From: Saccharibacillus sacchari DSM 19268
Lineage (GTDB): Bacteria; Bacillota; Bacilli; Paenibacillales; Paenibacillaceae
NCBI RefSeq assembly: GCF_000585395.1
Contig: NZ_KK073875.1
Span: 5,322,274 to 5,386,273 of the forward strand
Length of the DNA stretch: 64,000 bases
Direction of reading: 5' to 3'
Part shown: in pieces, positions 34,255 to 43,394 of the stretch
How positions within the stretch are numbered: the first letter of the stretch is position 1
Layout of the letters: each line of letters begins with the position of its first letter
Notes under the pieces: model-generated
Told to the model about the DNA's origin: nothing
Seen by the model: only the letters and a program-made list of their open reading frames with translations
The model's database searches: none
Position numbers and translations under genes: made by a program

Positions 34255-35529
34255 ATGAAAAAACTTAAAAAGCTTCTTCTAGGTGCTATAGCCACTACTC
34301 TGATTCTTGGCACTACACCGCTTACAAAGTCAGATACAGCGCATGCAGCCACTACGTCATTCACTGACATTTCCGGCCACTGGGCTGAAGCTGCCATTAA
34401 ACAAGCAGCGAATCTTGGACTCGTTAAAGGATATGCAGATGGTAGCTTTAAACCGGGAAGTAACGTTACACGCGGGGAATTTGCGGTGATGCTAGCTAGA
34501 GCTACAAAGCAAACGCCAAGTATGACTGGTGTGGCATTCGGTGATGTAGCGAAAGATAACTATGCCTACTCCAGCGTAAACAAAATTACAGCGCTTGGCT
34601 TTGTAAAGAAAACGGACTACAGTGCAGGTCTTAAGCCAAACACCGCGATGAGCAGAGAAGAAATTGCAAAGTGGCTGGCTACAGGGCTTGCGGCATCAAG
34701 TGCAGAGTTCAATAAGGCACTGAGTGATGTAGCTGGACCTTACGCGCTTGTACCGGTTACGGAGTTCTACAAGGGCGGACTTAATAAGTCTAATATTCCA
34801 AATATTTCAGTCATGATGGGTACGGGCATCATGATGGGAGATACGAAAGGCAGCTTTAATCCAAAAAATAATGTTACACGGGCAGAAGTTGCAAGTATTC
34901 TTATTCGCTACATGGGGGTTGAAGGAAGTAAAGCCTCCGGGTACACAGGTCTTAACGAACTCCGGGAAGTTGCGACTACAGGCACAAACGTAACGTCGTT
35001 CACACCACTTGAGTACGTGAAAACAAATAACACATCAACGTTTAAAGAAATGATTGGGAAAGACATCAAAATGAAGAGCGCTGTGGCTGATGTAAAAGTA
35101 CACCGGATGATCGTCCTTGATCTTGATGTACAAACGAAGGTAAAGCACAGCATTTACACAGGCATGTTCAGTAAAGACAGCTACAACAGACGCACAGGCT
35201 ACATCATCATGACCGAAATGACGGCAAAAGCAAACATGGATCCAAAGAAGCTTACAAGTTCCGTTTTCCAGAATGCATCACTTTCTGCGGCTCTAGGCAT
35301 TAATAACCTGGGCTACGAAACAGAGAATTATGGTGTAACATTCGGCGGATTCCACTTTGTAAGATATGACGCAAATAATGGCGAAAGTTTGCCCTATATG
35401 AGCCAGAGTACAGCAAAAAGATTCTGGGCAGGTGGAGCGGGTGTAGGTAAAAAATACGAAAACAACACGGACAACATTGAGCTTTACGCGAAAGACGGAT
35501 CGTACATGAAACTTGTAAATAGTAAATAA
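34255..35529 (+). CDS. SLH-domain surface protein
   Basis: 424 residues. Signal peptide (LKKLLLGAIATTLILGTTPL, cleavage near AHA 31), then three SLH domains (about 35-235: FTDISGHWAEAAIKQAANLG, later ITALGFVKK and MMGDTKGSFNPKNNVTRAE) that attach the protein to cell-wall pyruvylated polymers, then a unique 190-residue C-terminal domain I do not recognise. ATG after a run of G bases. A terminator follows. Unusual cargo for a mobile element. Confidence 0.87.
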   Translation: MKKLKKLLLGAIATTLILGTTPLTKSDTAHAATTSFTDISGHWAEAAIKQAANLGLVKGYADGSFKPGSNVTRGEFAVMLARATKQTPSMTGVAFGDVAKDNYAYSSVNKITALGFVKKTDYSAGLKPNTAMSREEIAKWLATGLAASSAEFNKALSDVAGPYALVPVTEFYKGGLNKSNIPNISVMMGTGIMMGDTKGSFNPKNNVTRAEVASILIRYMGVEGSKASGYTGLNELREVATTGTNVTSFTPLEYVKTNNTSTFKEMIGKDIKMKSAVADVKVHRMIVLDLDVQTKVKHSIYTGMFSKDSYNRRTGYIIMTEMTAKANMDPKKLTSSVFQNASLSAALGINNLGYETENYGVTFGGFHFVRYDANNGESLPYMSQSTAKRFWAGGAGVGKKYENNTDNIELYAKDGSYMKLVNSK

Positions 35530-35536
35530 CCTTTGG

Positions 35537-35562
35537 CCCCAGAGTACATGCTCTGGGGTCTG
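35537..35562 (+). terminator. Terminator of the SLH gene
   Basis: CCCCAGAG / CTCTGGGG stem followed by TCTGTTCATATT, just after the stop. Confidence 0.75.
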
Positions 35563-35660
35563 TTCATATTATTGGATGCCCACTGTGTATATTTCGTTTG
35601 AATCAACGACCATCAGCATCGAATAATAGTATTTTGACGATTGCACATTTATATGAAAAA

Positions 35661-36088
35661 ACCCCCACCAATTCAGTGAGGGTCTTGCTTATTTTCGCAG
35701 TATTGAATTATTTCACAGTGTATGCTACATATGATTTGTGGATAAATACTCTGGGCATCCCATTACAAAGGACTGATGCCTCTATGCTAAAAACCCTACT
35801 CATGATCCATATGTTGTACCACTGTTTAAGAAGAAAGCTAGCACCTTTCTTCACTAAGCATCTGTTAAAGATGCAAGTTATTAACGCCCTACTAGGCATT
35901 GGGTACACAGTATACAAAGTGCTATCAGACATTTTGTAACAGATATTCATGTATGGAGAATGTAGCAATAAGGTCCTAATAATGTGTGCGGCCCAGAGTA
36001 TATCCACAAAAGAATTAAAACACACCCTGTACTGTGTAAACAATATAATCCAGACATAAAGAGACCCCCACCATATTAGTGAGGGTCT
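35661..36088. repeat. Inverted-repeat-bounded segment between two SLH genes
   Basis: Each end has a similar hairpin (ACCCCCACCA...GTGAGGGTCTT at 35661-35686 and 36065-36088), and about 50 bases inside each lie inverted arms: TTTGTGGATAAATACTCTGG (35735-35754) and a closely matching complement at 35991-36011. The inside holds no convincing gene; a 113-codon plus-strand frame at 35598-35939 has no ribosome site. The right hairpin also serves as terminator for the leftward SLH gene. Confidence 0.55.
36062..36088 (-). terminator. Terminator-like hairpin after the leftward SLH gene
   Basis: AGACCC / AGGGTCT stem eight bases after the stop of the gene at 36096-37118. Confidence 0.5.
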
Positions 36089-36095
36089 TAGTTTG

Positions 36096-37118
36096 TTACT
36101 TAAACCAGATTGTAAGCGTATTGTACGCCGTAGGGTGTGGTCGTACAGTGATTGTGTACCCACTGTAGTTGGCCGTGAATTCCTTACCGGATTCTACAGC
36201 GCTTTGCAACTTGCTGTAGAAGCTGTCTGGAACGGCTACACCGACTGCTTGCAGTACGTCAACAGTAAGCTTCAAGCTGGCTGTATCCCCTGCACGGAAG
36301 GAAGATACGATGTTGCTTTGAGACTTACTAGCAGCGGGACTATACGATACGCTGGTACGACCAGATGTATCATACGCAGCTACATTTGTGCCGGATGCCC
36401 GTACGGTATACCCCTTAAAGGTAGAACTACTTGCTACGATTTTCTCCATGCTTGCCTGCACACCTTTAAGTCCGCTTGGAACTTGCGGCGTTGGTGTAGG
36501 CGTTGCAGGTGTGCTCGGGAATCTTGGGCGCTCTTTAAGCGTTTCAAGACCACGAGTTTTTACACGCTGGATGAAAGCCACGGCTTCAGCCCGCGTGAGA
36601 TAATCATCTGCCTTGTAACCGGCTACCGTGTTGCCTGTTTTACCAGCGGCAAGATTGTTAGTAAGCAGGTACTGTACCGCAGCGTCGTCGATGAAGTTTA
36701 CACCGTTTGCGCCGGCTATAATGTTTGCGACTTCGCCACGCGTAATCGCTTGCTCTCTCGTAGCTCGTCCAACGGCGTCGTTGCTTACACCGTTAACAGG
36801 CCAGTTGAGGTTCTTTGCGATGACGTAGACCGGATCTGCCCAGTGCTTCTGGCCCTTAGTCGGTGTAACCTTCTGGTAGGCCGAGATGAACATCATGAGG
36901 AATTCGGATTCAGAAACTTGTTTCTCCGGCCGGAATGTACCATCCGGGTATCCTTTTACGACGTTGTTTGCGATTGCCCACTGGACGGTGGAATAAGCCC
37001 AGTTGGACTTCTTGACGTCATCGAATTGGTTCGCTGCACTTACACTTCCCGCTACAAGAGTTATGGAAAGCGTAACCCCTCCAATCACCCCCAGCAGTTT
37101 CTTTCCAAAAGCCTTCAT
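36096..37118 (-). CDS. SLH-domain surface protein
   Basis: 340 residues: signal peptide (GKKLLGVIGGVTLSITLVAG, cleavage after VSA 28), three SLH domains (about 31-200; FDDVKKSNWAYSTVQWAIAN, then YPDGTFRPEKQVSESEF and LTRAEAVAFIQR), a Pro/Thr linker (FPSTPATPTPTPQVPSG, about 205-221) and an unrecognised 120-residue C-terminal domain. ATG after GGAGGG. It is convergent with the other SLH gene of the element. Confidence 0.88.
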   Translation of the reverse strand: MKAFGKKLLGVIGGVTLSITLVAGSVSAANQFDDVKKSNWAYSTVQWAIANNVVKGYPDGTFRPEKQVSESEFLMMFISAYQKVTPTKGQKHWADPVYVIAKNLNWPVNGVSNDAVGRATREQAITRGEVANIIAGANGVNFIDDAAVQYLLTNNLAAGKTGNTVAGYKADDYLTRAEAVAFIQRVKTRGLETLKERPRFPSTPATPTPTPQVPSGLKGVQASMEKIVASSSTFKGYTVRASGTNVAAYDTSGRTSVSYSPAASKSQSNIVSSFRAGDTASLKLTVDVLQAVGVAVPDSFYSKLQSAVESGKEFTANYSGYTITVRPHPTAYNTLTIWFK

Positions 37119-37337
37119 TCTTTTAACCCTCCGTCATGTTCAAAGTAAACTACCCGTTCATCAAAAAATTCATATCGTTTATTTGTCAAGAACCGTGTCG
37201 ATGAGATATGGCTATTTTTGTTTCTTATACTCGTATGCGTGCAAACCTTAAAAAGGGGCTTATGCAAACGGAGCAACAAGTTTTATAATAAAGATTGGAA
37301 AATAAAAGATTTACAAGAGAATAGAGGGGATACACCG

Positions 37338-38096
37338 TTGTACCATTCCGTAACCGACACTCCGTTTTTTAAAGATATCGTCAAAGACGAAGATGTTGAA
37401 TGGGTAAGCTCAAAGTTCCGGGAAAAGACGTTCAACAAAGGCCAGGTGCTGTACATGCACGGCGACGAAGGACACGAGATGTACATTATCAAATCCGGTG
37501 CGCTCAAGATCTATCGTCAGGACGAAAACCGGGAAATCATTTTTGGACACCAATTCCCTGGAGAAGCGATCGGTGAACTTGAGATCTTCCACCACGATAA
37601 CCATCGTACAGCTTCTGTAGCCACGATAGAAAAAACAACACTTTGGGTTGCTCATCGTTCGGCTATGGAAGAACTTGTTGTTCGTTACCCGGCTATTTTA
37701 CGAAAAACCATCTACATACTCAGCGAACGTCTTAGCCAAGCGGATCGGAAGCTCGAATATCTGGCGTTTCTTGACGTTAGAATTCGAGTAGCTAATCTTC
37801 TGCTGGACCTTCACTCCAATTTCGGCAAAGAAACGGAAAGTGGACTGTTGATCGACTGGAAGATCACACAGCAGCATTTCGCCAACATGATCGGCGTAGG
37901 TCGGGAAAGTGCCGCAAGAATCCTGAAAGAGTTTCATGATCAAGGTGTCATTGAGCTAAAGAATCGCCGGACCTACATCTTGAAACTGGACGTGCTAAAA
38001 AGGTTGGCTGGAGGAGAAACCCAACCGGGTAGCGAACGTCTTTGGCATTCCACACACAAATACGATCTCAACACTTCGCACTTTAGGCACTCGTAA
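37338..38096 (+). CDS. Crp/Fnr-family transcriptional regulator
   Basis: 252 residues from a TTG at 37338 that follows AGAGGGGA at eight bases; an in-frame ATG at 37218 lacks a ribosome site. N-terminal cyclic-nucleotide-binding fold (VLYMHGDEGHEMYIIKSGAL, then GHQFPGEAIGELEIF, about 35-90) and C-terminal Crp-type helix-turn-helix (TQQHFANMIGVGRESAARIL, about 175-194). The effector is unknown. It heads a rightward series of small genes and may control the element. Confidence 0.87.
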   Translation: MYHSVTDTPFFKDIVKDEDVEWVSSKFREKTFNKGQVLYMHGDEGHEMYIIKSGALKIYRQDENREIIFGHQFPGEAIGELEIFHHDNHRTASVATIEKTTLWVAHRSAMEELVVRYPAILRKTIYILSERLSQADRKLEYLAFLDVRIRVANLLLDLHSNFGKETESGLLIDWKITQQHFANMIGVGRESAARILKEFHDQGVIELKNRRTYILKLDVLKRLAGGETQPGSERLWHSTHKYDLNTSHFRHS

Positions 38097-38281
38097 TACC
38101 GTTTAACTAACTTCTATTATAGTGGATTTACGACAGCGTTTTCTGTGCGTACTTCCGCTATTTTTTTGTGTTCTTCCGCACAAATTAACCTTTCGGATAC
38201 AGGGGTACATTAGATATTATTGTCACACTACAACGGACAATGCTTTGATCGTTTTAGATTTTAGTAAAGGAGGAAGCGCCA

Positions 38282-38545
38282 ATAGGAAAATTTCTTCTGG
38301 GAAAAATTCTAGTGACGGAGGGTGTACTAAAAGCCATAGGTGAAACTGACCAAATGGTTGCGTTAAACCGCCATGCGCAGGGAGACTGGGGAAACGTTTC
38401 TGAGAATGAAGCGTTAACCAACAATGATGGAATGCTTAAAGGTGGTCGACTGTTTTCCAGTTATCAGAGCGAGTTCGGCGTTGCTTTCCATGTTGTGACG
38501 GAAGCGAACCGGTCATTGACTTGGCTCAAACTTCGAGAGGAATGA
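38282..38545 (+). CDS. Small protein of the HAxGDWG mobile-element family
   Basis: The core HAQGDWGNVSENEALTNND, GGRLFSSYQSEFGV and TEANRSLT matches a family of roughly 90-residue proteins I know from plasmids and integrative elements, function unknown. The full family N-terminus (GKFLLGKILVTEGVLKAI) is in frame only if translation begins at ATA (38282), which lies eight bases after AAAGGAGG; the nearest ordinary start is a GTG at 38312 that would cut the conserved beginning and has GGAAAAAT rather than a ribosome site before it. First of three closely packed genes. Confidence 0.7.
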   Translation: MGKFLLGKILVTEGVLKAIGETDQMVALNRHAQGDWGNVSENEALTNNDGMLKGGRLFSSYQSEFGVAFHVVTEANRSLTWLKLREE

Positions 38546-38549
38546 TGAT

Positions 38550-38975
38550 TTGAGTTACACAGCCTTTTATGAAGCGGCCTTTTTGCGATTTCTGGACCGC
38601 TTGAGCGAAGAAGCCCAACCCGAGATGGGGCTGGTATACGTGGACAATGATGAACACTGCGAATTCTTTCTTCAAGTTTCTCCGGTTCTGCTCCAAAATC
38701 GTTTACGTGTCATCCTTGACGCAATGATTAGCGAATTTAGCATGGAGCATGCCGAAGACGTTGCCATCGAAGCCTATGTTGATCCGCATCGAATCCGAAT
38801 ACAGGTTACGGAATCGTGGATCGAAATTCTGGTTGTACAGGAGAACGACCAAATGATCTTTGCTGGCGCGAGGTACAGCAAGGAATCGAAAAAATTGGTG
38901 TATCATCTACGACTCGAAGCGCTAAGAAAAAGCTTGCAAAATTTAATTTTGCTTGACCACATGAATGTGTTATGA
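38550..38975 (+). CDS. Hypothetical protein, middle gene of a small operon
   Basis: 141 residues, acidic, no membrane segment or known motif. Start TTG after GAGAGGA, four bases behind the preceding stop; its end overlaps the next gene by four bases (ATGA). The tight packing supports a real gene. Function not recognised. Confidence 0.7.
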   Translation: MSYTAFYEAAFLRFLDRLSEEAQPEMGLVYVDNDEHCEFFLQVSPVLLQNRLRVILDAMISEFSMEHAEDVAIEAYVDPHRIRIQVTESWIEILVVQENDQMIFAGARYSKESKKLVYHLRLEALRKSLQNLILLDHMNVL

Positions 38976-39223
38976 ACCCTAATCTTGTACTGCTTGAAGT
39001 GTTTGAGAACAAGACCATTCGTTATCAAGGGCAACCTTGCTTGGTGTTACATGGCATCGTGGCCGAAGTTGGATCAGCAGCAGCTCTTTTTTTGCTTATC
39101 ATCAATCTGAAGGGAAAGAACGTTGTCAAAGTGGCTTTGGAAAATCACCGTCTATTTCCGACGTTAGCCAGAAACCTAAGCGTAATTTTTGAAAATCTTG
39201 ACCGCTGGACTCAAAAGAAGTAG
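38972..39223 (+). CDS. Hypothetical protein, third gene of a small operon
   Basis: 83 residues with one possible membrane or buried helix (GSAAALFLLIINL, about 34-46). Start ATG overlaps the preceding stop (ATGA), so it is coupled to that gene. Not recognised. Confidence 0.65.
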   Translation: MNPNLVLLEVFENKTIRYQGQPCLVLHGIVAEVGSAAALFLLIINLKGKNVVKVALENHRLFPTLARNLSVIFENLDRWTQKK

Positions 39224-39348
39224 CAAGATCCGTCCGCGACTTCTACCTCCTACTTGGTTGTCGAAGTTGTTGAAGCCATGAAAAAGATACGTTACAAAAC
39301 CACGAGCGTTATTTCAAACCAAATTTCACCTCAGAAAGGACAACAATC

Positions 39349-39507
39349 ATGCCAAGACCTTTACCACGTGCCGATTGGGTAAAGAAATGTCTAAATCCCG
39401 AATGCGAAAGTACGGATCTCTTACTTAATCCAAATGGAAAAAAGCATACGAATGCTGTAGTAAAATGCAACAGTTGCAAGATGAAATTTGAGGTAATGGC
39501 TTTATGA
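39349..39507 (+). CDS. Small zinc-ribbon protein
   Basis: 52 residues. Two cysteine pairs, CLNPEC and CNSC, 25 residues apart, form a zinc-ribbon layout; the ends are basic (KKC, KHT). ATG follows AAAGGA at eight bases and a terminator follows the stop. Probably a nucleic-acid-binding or regulatory protein of the element. Confidence 0.65.
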   Translation: MPRPLPRADWVKKCLNPECESTDLLLNPNGKKHTNAVVKCNSCKMKFEVMAL

Positions 39508-39516
39508 AATAGAGAA

Positions 39517-39543
39517 GGAGGCCACTGTAGGCCTCCATTCTTT
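39517..39543. terminator. Hairpin GGAGGCC/GGCCTCC
   Basis: Seven-base-pair stem followed by ATTCTTTG, between the zinc-ribbon gene and the convergent gene at 39547. Confidence 0.65.
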
Positions 39544-39546
39544 GTA

Positions 39547-39864
39547 TCAGGGTGCTTTTTGAATAGTGTTCCAAGCTTGCTCCAGAAATTCGCGAACATC
39601 ATCATGTCCTGACTCTACATAGGTTGGGCCAATTTGTATATCTTGCGGATCTGCATCATTTGTTCGCATCTTCACTATAATGTCCCGATCCGTTTGAACA
39701 ATTGTTACGGCAGTTCTTCCCTCTGTTACACGTACCACAGTTTCTTGGTTTGGTTGAATTCCAGAAAAGACTTCTGCCCTACCTACAGAAAACACATCGT
39801 TTTGTCCGATGCTTGCTTGGATTAGCCCTGCCGTAACATCACTTGCGAATTGTTTATGGTCCAT
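39547..39864 (-). CDS. Hypothetical protein
   Basis: 105 residues from the ATG at 39864 (GGAGG five bases upstream); an earlier in-frame ATG would add 29 residues without a ribosome site. Soluble, with no motif I recognise. Downstream of the primase gene on the same strand. Confidence 0.65.
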   Translation of the reverse strand: MDHKQFASDVTAGLIQASIGQNDVFSVGRAEVFSGIQPNQETVVRVTEGRTAVTIVQTDRDIIVKMRTNDADPQDIQIGPTYVESGHDDVREFLEQAWNTIQKAP

Positions 39865-39985
39865 AGGAACCTCCATAATGTTAGAATATCTGTGCCGATT
39901 TTCAGCAAACCACACAGGCATTTTTATCGTCAATATATTGGAGATGTCCATAGAAAAGAAGGGGGGGGTCCCCCTGCATGTCTAC

Positions 39986-41110
39986 TCAAAAGTCGTCAAA
40001 ATCTCCTGCGTCTGGTGAAATGATCCTGACGCCACGAAGCTGTTGGCTTCGATTTGCAAGGTTTTGCTGTCTCGCAGCTTCAATCTGATGCCGGAGATAC
40101 CGATCACCATCTTTCCCTTTTTCCCGGTAACGATCTCCACAAGACGATTCTTGGAATATTTTCCGGATTTCTTCTGCGGAAACTCCGCCTTCGTCTAGCC
40201 TTGCACAGATGTGAAAATCACGCTCGCTTCGACTTCTCACCTTTGAATCTTTCACGAAGCTCCGGTATGTGTCTAAGTCCGGGGCGTTGATCTTATTTGC
40301 CAGATTTTTATCAAATTTTTGTAGGCGCTTCAGAATCTGCGCTACGCTCTTACTCACCGGAGTATCAGAAAAAACAACGGGAGCAAAATCCATGCGAGAG
40401 CTCTGCTGAACCTGCGGGAAATGTTCAAAATCTGAAAGTGTGTATCGAAGATCTGAGTCAAAGTGGACGATTTTTACGTGCTTTGGGCTGTTAGGATTTT
40501 TAAGATGAAAGCCAACTGGAATCCTCATGAGCCGCATCGCGTCGCCACAGGAGTCTGCTCCCGTGTAAGCTTCAAGACGTCGGTTTGTTTGAACAACATC
40601 TTCGACAGGATAGGCAGTATCAAGCAAAAAATACAGGTGGTAGCCTCCAGGCGTTGAGATGATGATGCTTGGAAATGGATTCAAATTCGCAATAATCTCG
40701 TCCGCTTTAGCTTCAGCAGCCTGTAAGTTTTGGTCAAGCAATTTGAAATCTATATCCAGCCAGCAAGCTGTAGCTACGGAAACATCTGAACGGGCCGCGC
40801 GAATATACCTTTCGGTGTTCTTATTAATGATCCCGCGATCCCTCGGGCACACGGTGTAAAAAACACAGCCGTCTTGATTTCTAACATAAACGTGACCGCA
40901 TATCTTTTCAAAGTTCTCTCTTCGAATGCGAAATGTCTTCGTCCGCATATATGATTCCTGAACTGGCTTATCGCAAATTTCGACAAAGTATTTTTGATCG
41001 TCGCCAGCTTCGAGAATAGGCGCGTACAGGGCTTTGAAGAAGCTTTTTAAACCTACATTGTCACGCGCTACTTTGAACTGCCGATGTTTGTCGAAGGATT
41101 GAGCGGTCAT
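39986..41110 (-). CDS. Archaeo-eukaryotic-type primase (RepB-like DNA primase)
   Basis: 374 residues. The AEP catalytic features are seen: ACWLDIDFK with Asp119 and Asp121 (metal pair) and the STPGGYHLYF motif with His158, then GDAMRLMRIPVGFHL. This is the pattern of RepB-like plasmid/phage primases that make primers for element replication. ATG after GGAGG. Lies downstream of a P-loop ATPase on the same strand; together they look like a primase-helicase replication pair. Confidence 0.85.
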   Translation of the reverse strand: MTAQSFDKHRQFKVARDNVGLKSFFKALYAPILEAGDDQKYFVEICDKPVQESYMRTKTFRIRRENFEKICGHVYVRNQDGCVFYTVCPRDRGIINKNTERYIRAARSDVSVATACWLDIDFKLLDQNLQAAEAKADEIIANLNPFPSIIISTPGGYHLYFLLDTAYPVEDVVQTNRRLEAYTGADSCGDAMRLMRIPVGFHLKNPNSPKHVKIVHFDSDLRYTLSDFEHFPQVQQSSRMDFAPVVFSDTPVSKSVAQILKRLQKFDKNLANKINAPDLDTYRSFVKDSKVRSRSERDFHICARLDEGGVSAEEIRKIFQESSCGDRYREKGKDGDRYLRHQIEAARQQNLANRSQQLRGVRIISPDAGDFDDF

Positions 41111-41229
41111 TGGAATTCCTCCTATTAGTGTTTTAGGTTTTGATGTTAGTCAGAGCGCTGTACCCGCGCTCTGACTGTATTCAGGCTCTTACAACGGGTC
41201 TTACATGACCCAGTTAATGTTAGTTTGGC

Positions 41230-43095
41230 TCAAAAATAGTCGTCTCTGTCTTTCATTAGATCTTCGAAATCTCCCAGCTCGAACTCACCTGGGTAAGTTT
41301 CGCATAGCTGCGTGAGGTCAATCGAAAGTACCCGCTGCGTACGTCCGGCAATGGATTTTAACAAGTTGACTGATTTCACGAACCCCCCATCGTCCGCATT
41401 TTCGCGAAGCTTCATCACAATGGCTCGCGCGGACAAATTGTCCTTACTGTACCCTCCAGTGACGGCTTCGATCAGTGGTCGTTGCTTGAAGTGGCCAAGC
41501 AGCCGGTCGTTCGTAAGCTCGACAAGAAACTCGCCAGGGTTGAAAATTTTGTTGTAACGGTCGCGCACGGTAGCCATGATCTCTATGAGCTGATCACCAA
41601 AAGTGTTCTCAGGACCTGCCGCTAGAGATGCAACGGCTTCGGTAGCTTCATCGAGCGTGTACACTTTGATGCCGAGATCGTTACACAGCCGCAGCCCAAG
41701 CAACAAGCCGAACATCACGCACGCGCCGTTCTTCCGGTTTCTCGGAGATGAAAAATCGTGCTTTGCTGCAACTTCCGTCGCCTGCTTGAAAAGATCGTCC
41801 CACACACTCTCATTTTGGAGCAACCACCGCATGTAACCGCCGACGAACTCGATTTTGTTTGGAATTTTGCAAAGTTCGGCAAAAGCTTCGGGATTTTGCT
41901 CTCTGCTTCGTATGGCGACCGCAACAATGCGCTCTTGGCAAGCCTGATCGAGGATCGGATCTTCGCCTGCTACGATTAGCGGTGCGAGCAGGTCGTACCG
42001 AACCAGTTCCTGACTCGATTGCCCTCGGCTGTCGTCCCTTCGATCGTAAGCATTTCGAAGAATTTGCTTGACGGAAGCGGCTTGAGGCAAGCTTTCCCTG
42101 TATTCATCGAGGTAGACAGGCAGAGTATTAGTCATCGACAACCTCTTTAGCACGCCAAAGCGTCTTTCTGTCGGCAAGGCCTTCGGGTCCTTATGGCCCA
42201 GAAACTTCAGCAGTTCCGAAATAACGGACGTTTTGCCTGCACCTTTGGAACCGTACAGTTGGAGCGATGGAAACTTCACACCATATTTTTGGAAAATCGG
42301 CTCCTTTAGCACGCTGGCCAGAATCCATCCCAACAGGATAAGCAGCTTTTTCCGTGCTCCGATGTTCAGAACTACGCCCAGAAACTGTTTCGCCAGAACT
42401 TGCCAAGCGCCGAGCTCAGGTACCGGTACATCGTAGATGTCTGCGTGCGAATCACCTTTTTTGGAAAGTAAGACGACAGCATCGGAAATACCTTCCGGTT
42501 GGATCACGCCGTCCATAACGAGGAATCCTTCACGACGGAATCCCAGCACATCGCTAGCTTGCACGGTCCTGCGTACGGATTTTCGCAGGTACATTACGAG
42601 AAGTGCATACTCAGCCGCAGTACCCGTAACAACGAGGCCCATAATTCCGAGCGATTGAATAAGATTTGACGCGGTTGAAATGTCTGCAACTTCGATACGG
42701 CGGTTTCGATATATGCGCCCACCAGACTCTACGGTCATGATGTACTCCTCGTGACCACTCTTCTCGTTAATCAGAAGAGTCGCTTCCAGCGTGAAATTCG
42801 TGAGGCTTTTGGTTTGATAGCTATCGCCGACCTTCGATTTGATGATGTACCCGACGGGGCTTAAAAACAGTTTTGAGCCGTTGTGCTCCGCCAGCCAAGC
42901 GATCGGCTTTCCTGCAATAGGCGCTGGGGTTGCGGATTCTTCAGCTTGTACCGAATAGTCTTCGACATCTGACGTTTCGCTTACAGGGGCCTGACCGTCT
43001 TGCAGAGTATTCGAGACGGCTTCTTCAACAATGGCTAACTGTTCCGATGTTGCCTGCTCTTGCATTTCCGATCCGTTTTTTTCGATTTTCGCCAT
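41230..43095 (-). CDS. P-loop ATPase, phage/plasmid replicative helicase type
   Basis: 621 residues from the ATG at 43095 (GGAGGTG upstream). Walker A GSKGAGKTS (282-290) and Walker B LPVYLDEY (325-332) with LIVAGEDPIL as a sensor-1-like strand. The N-terminal 230 residues are a separate domain. The overall layout resembles DUF927/primase-helicase proteins of mobile elements. Followed by the AEP primase gene after a 119-base gap. Confidence 0.78.
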   Translation of the reverse strand: MAKIEKNGSEMQEQATSEQLAIVEEAVSNTLQDGQAPVSETSDVEDYSVQAEESATPAPIAGKPIAWLAEHNGSKLFLSPVGYIIKSKVGDSYQTKSLTNFTLEATLLINEKSGHEEYIMTVESGGRIYRNRRIEVADISTASNLIQSLGIMGLVVTGTAAEYALLVMYLRKSVRRTVQASDVLGFRREGFLVMDGVIQPEGISDAVVLLSKKGDSHADIYDVPVPELGAWQVLAKQFLGVVLNIGARKKLLILLGWILASVLKEPIFQKYGVKFPSLQLYGSKGAGKTSVISELLKFLGHKDPKALPTERRFGVLKRLSMTNTLPVYLDEYRESLPQAASVKQILRNAYDRRDDSRGQSSQELVRYDLLAPLIVAGEDPILDQACQERIVAVAIRSREQNPEAFAELCKIPNKIEFVGGYMRWLLQNESVWDDLFKQATEVAAKHDFSSPRNRKNGACVMFGLLLGLRLCNDLGIKVYTLDEATEAVASLAAGPENTFGDQLIEIMATVRDRYNKIFNPGEFLVELTNDRLLGHFKQRPLIEAVTGGYSKDNLSARAIVMKLRENADDGGFVKSVNLLKSIAGRTQRVLSIDLTQLCETYPGEFELGDFEDLMKDRDDYF

Positions 43096-43394
43096 AAGTG
43101 GCACCTCCAAAATTTGGTTTTGACATCCGACGTTCCGCCCTTGCGTGCCCAAATCCAGATTTTGGGCATAAAAAAATACGCACCTGTAACCAAGAAGGCC
43201 AGACTCAGGCCGATGGTTATTGAGATTGCGCACATTGTTCGTAGACGATTCATAGATTGTTTCAACACTTTTGCAACACCAATTTACTGAACATTTAGTG
43301 CTACGTCAACCCCCAAATTGTCAGAAAAAACGACTTAAAATTGCTGTGCCCTGCCATAGCGAGAGAATAGAAATCTAAAAAAATTTTTGAAGGC

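Noticed and set aside
35598-35939. 113-codon plus-strand frame between the SLH genes
   Set aside because: No ribosome site, crosses a terminator-type hairpin and lies in an inverted-repeat segment.
43035-43268. 77-codon minus-strand frame with one membrane helix overlapping the start of the 621-residue ATPase gene
   Set aside because: Its second half is the shifted reading of the ATPase start, and the start codon (TTG) has a poor ribosome site. The first half (a helix followed by basic residues) could be a remnant, but support is too weak.
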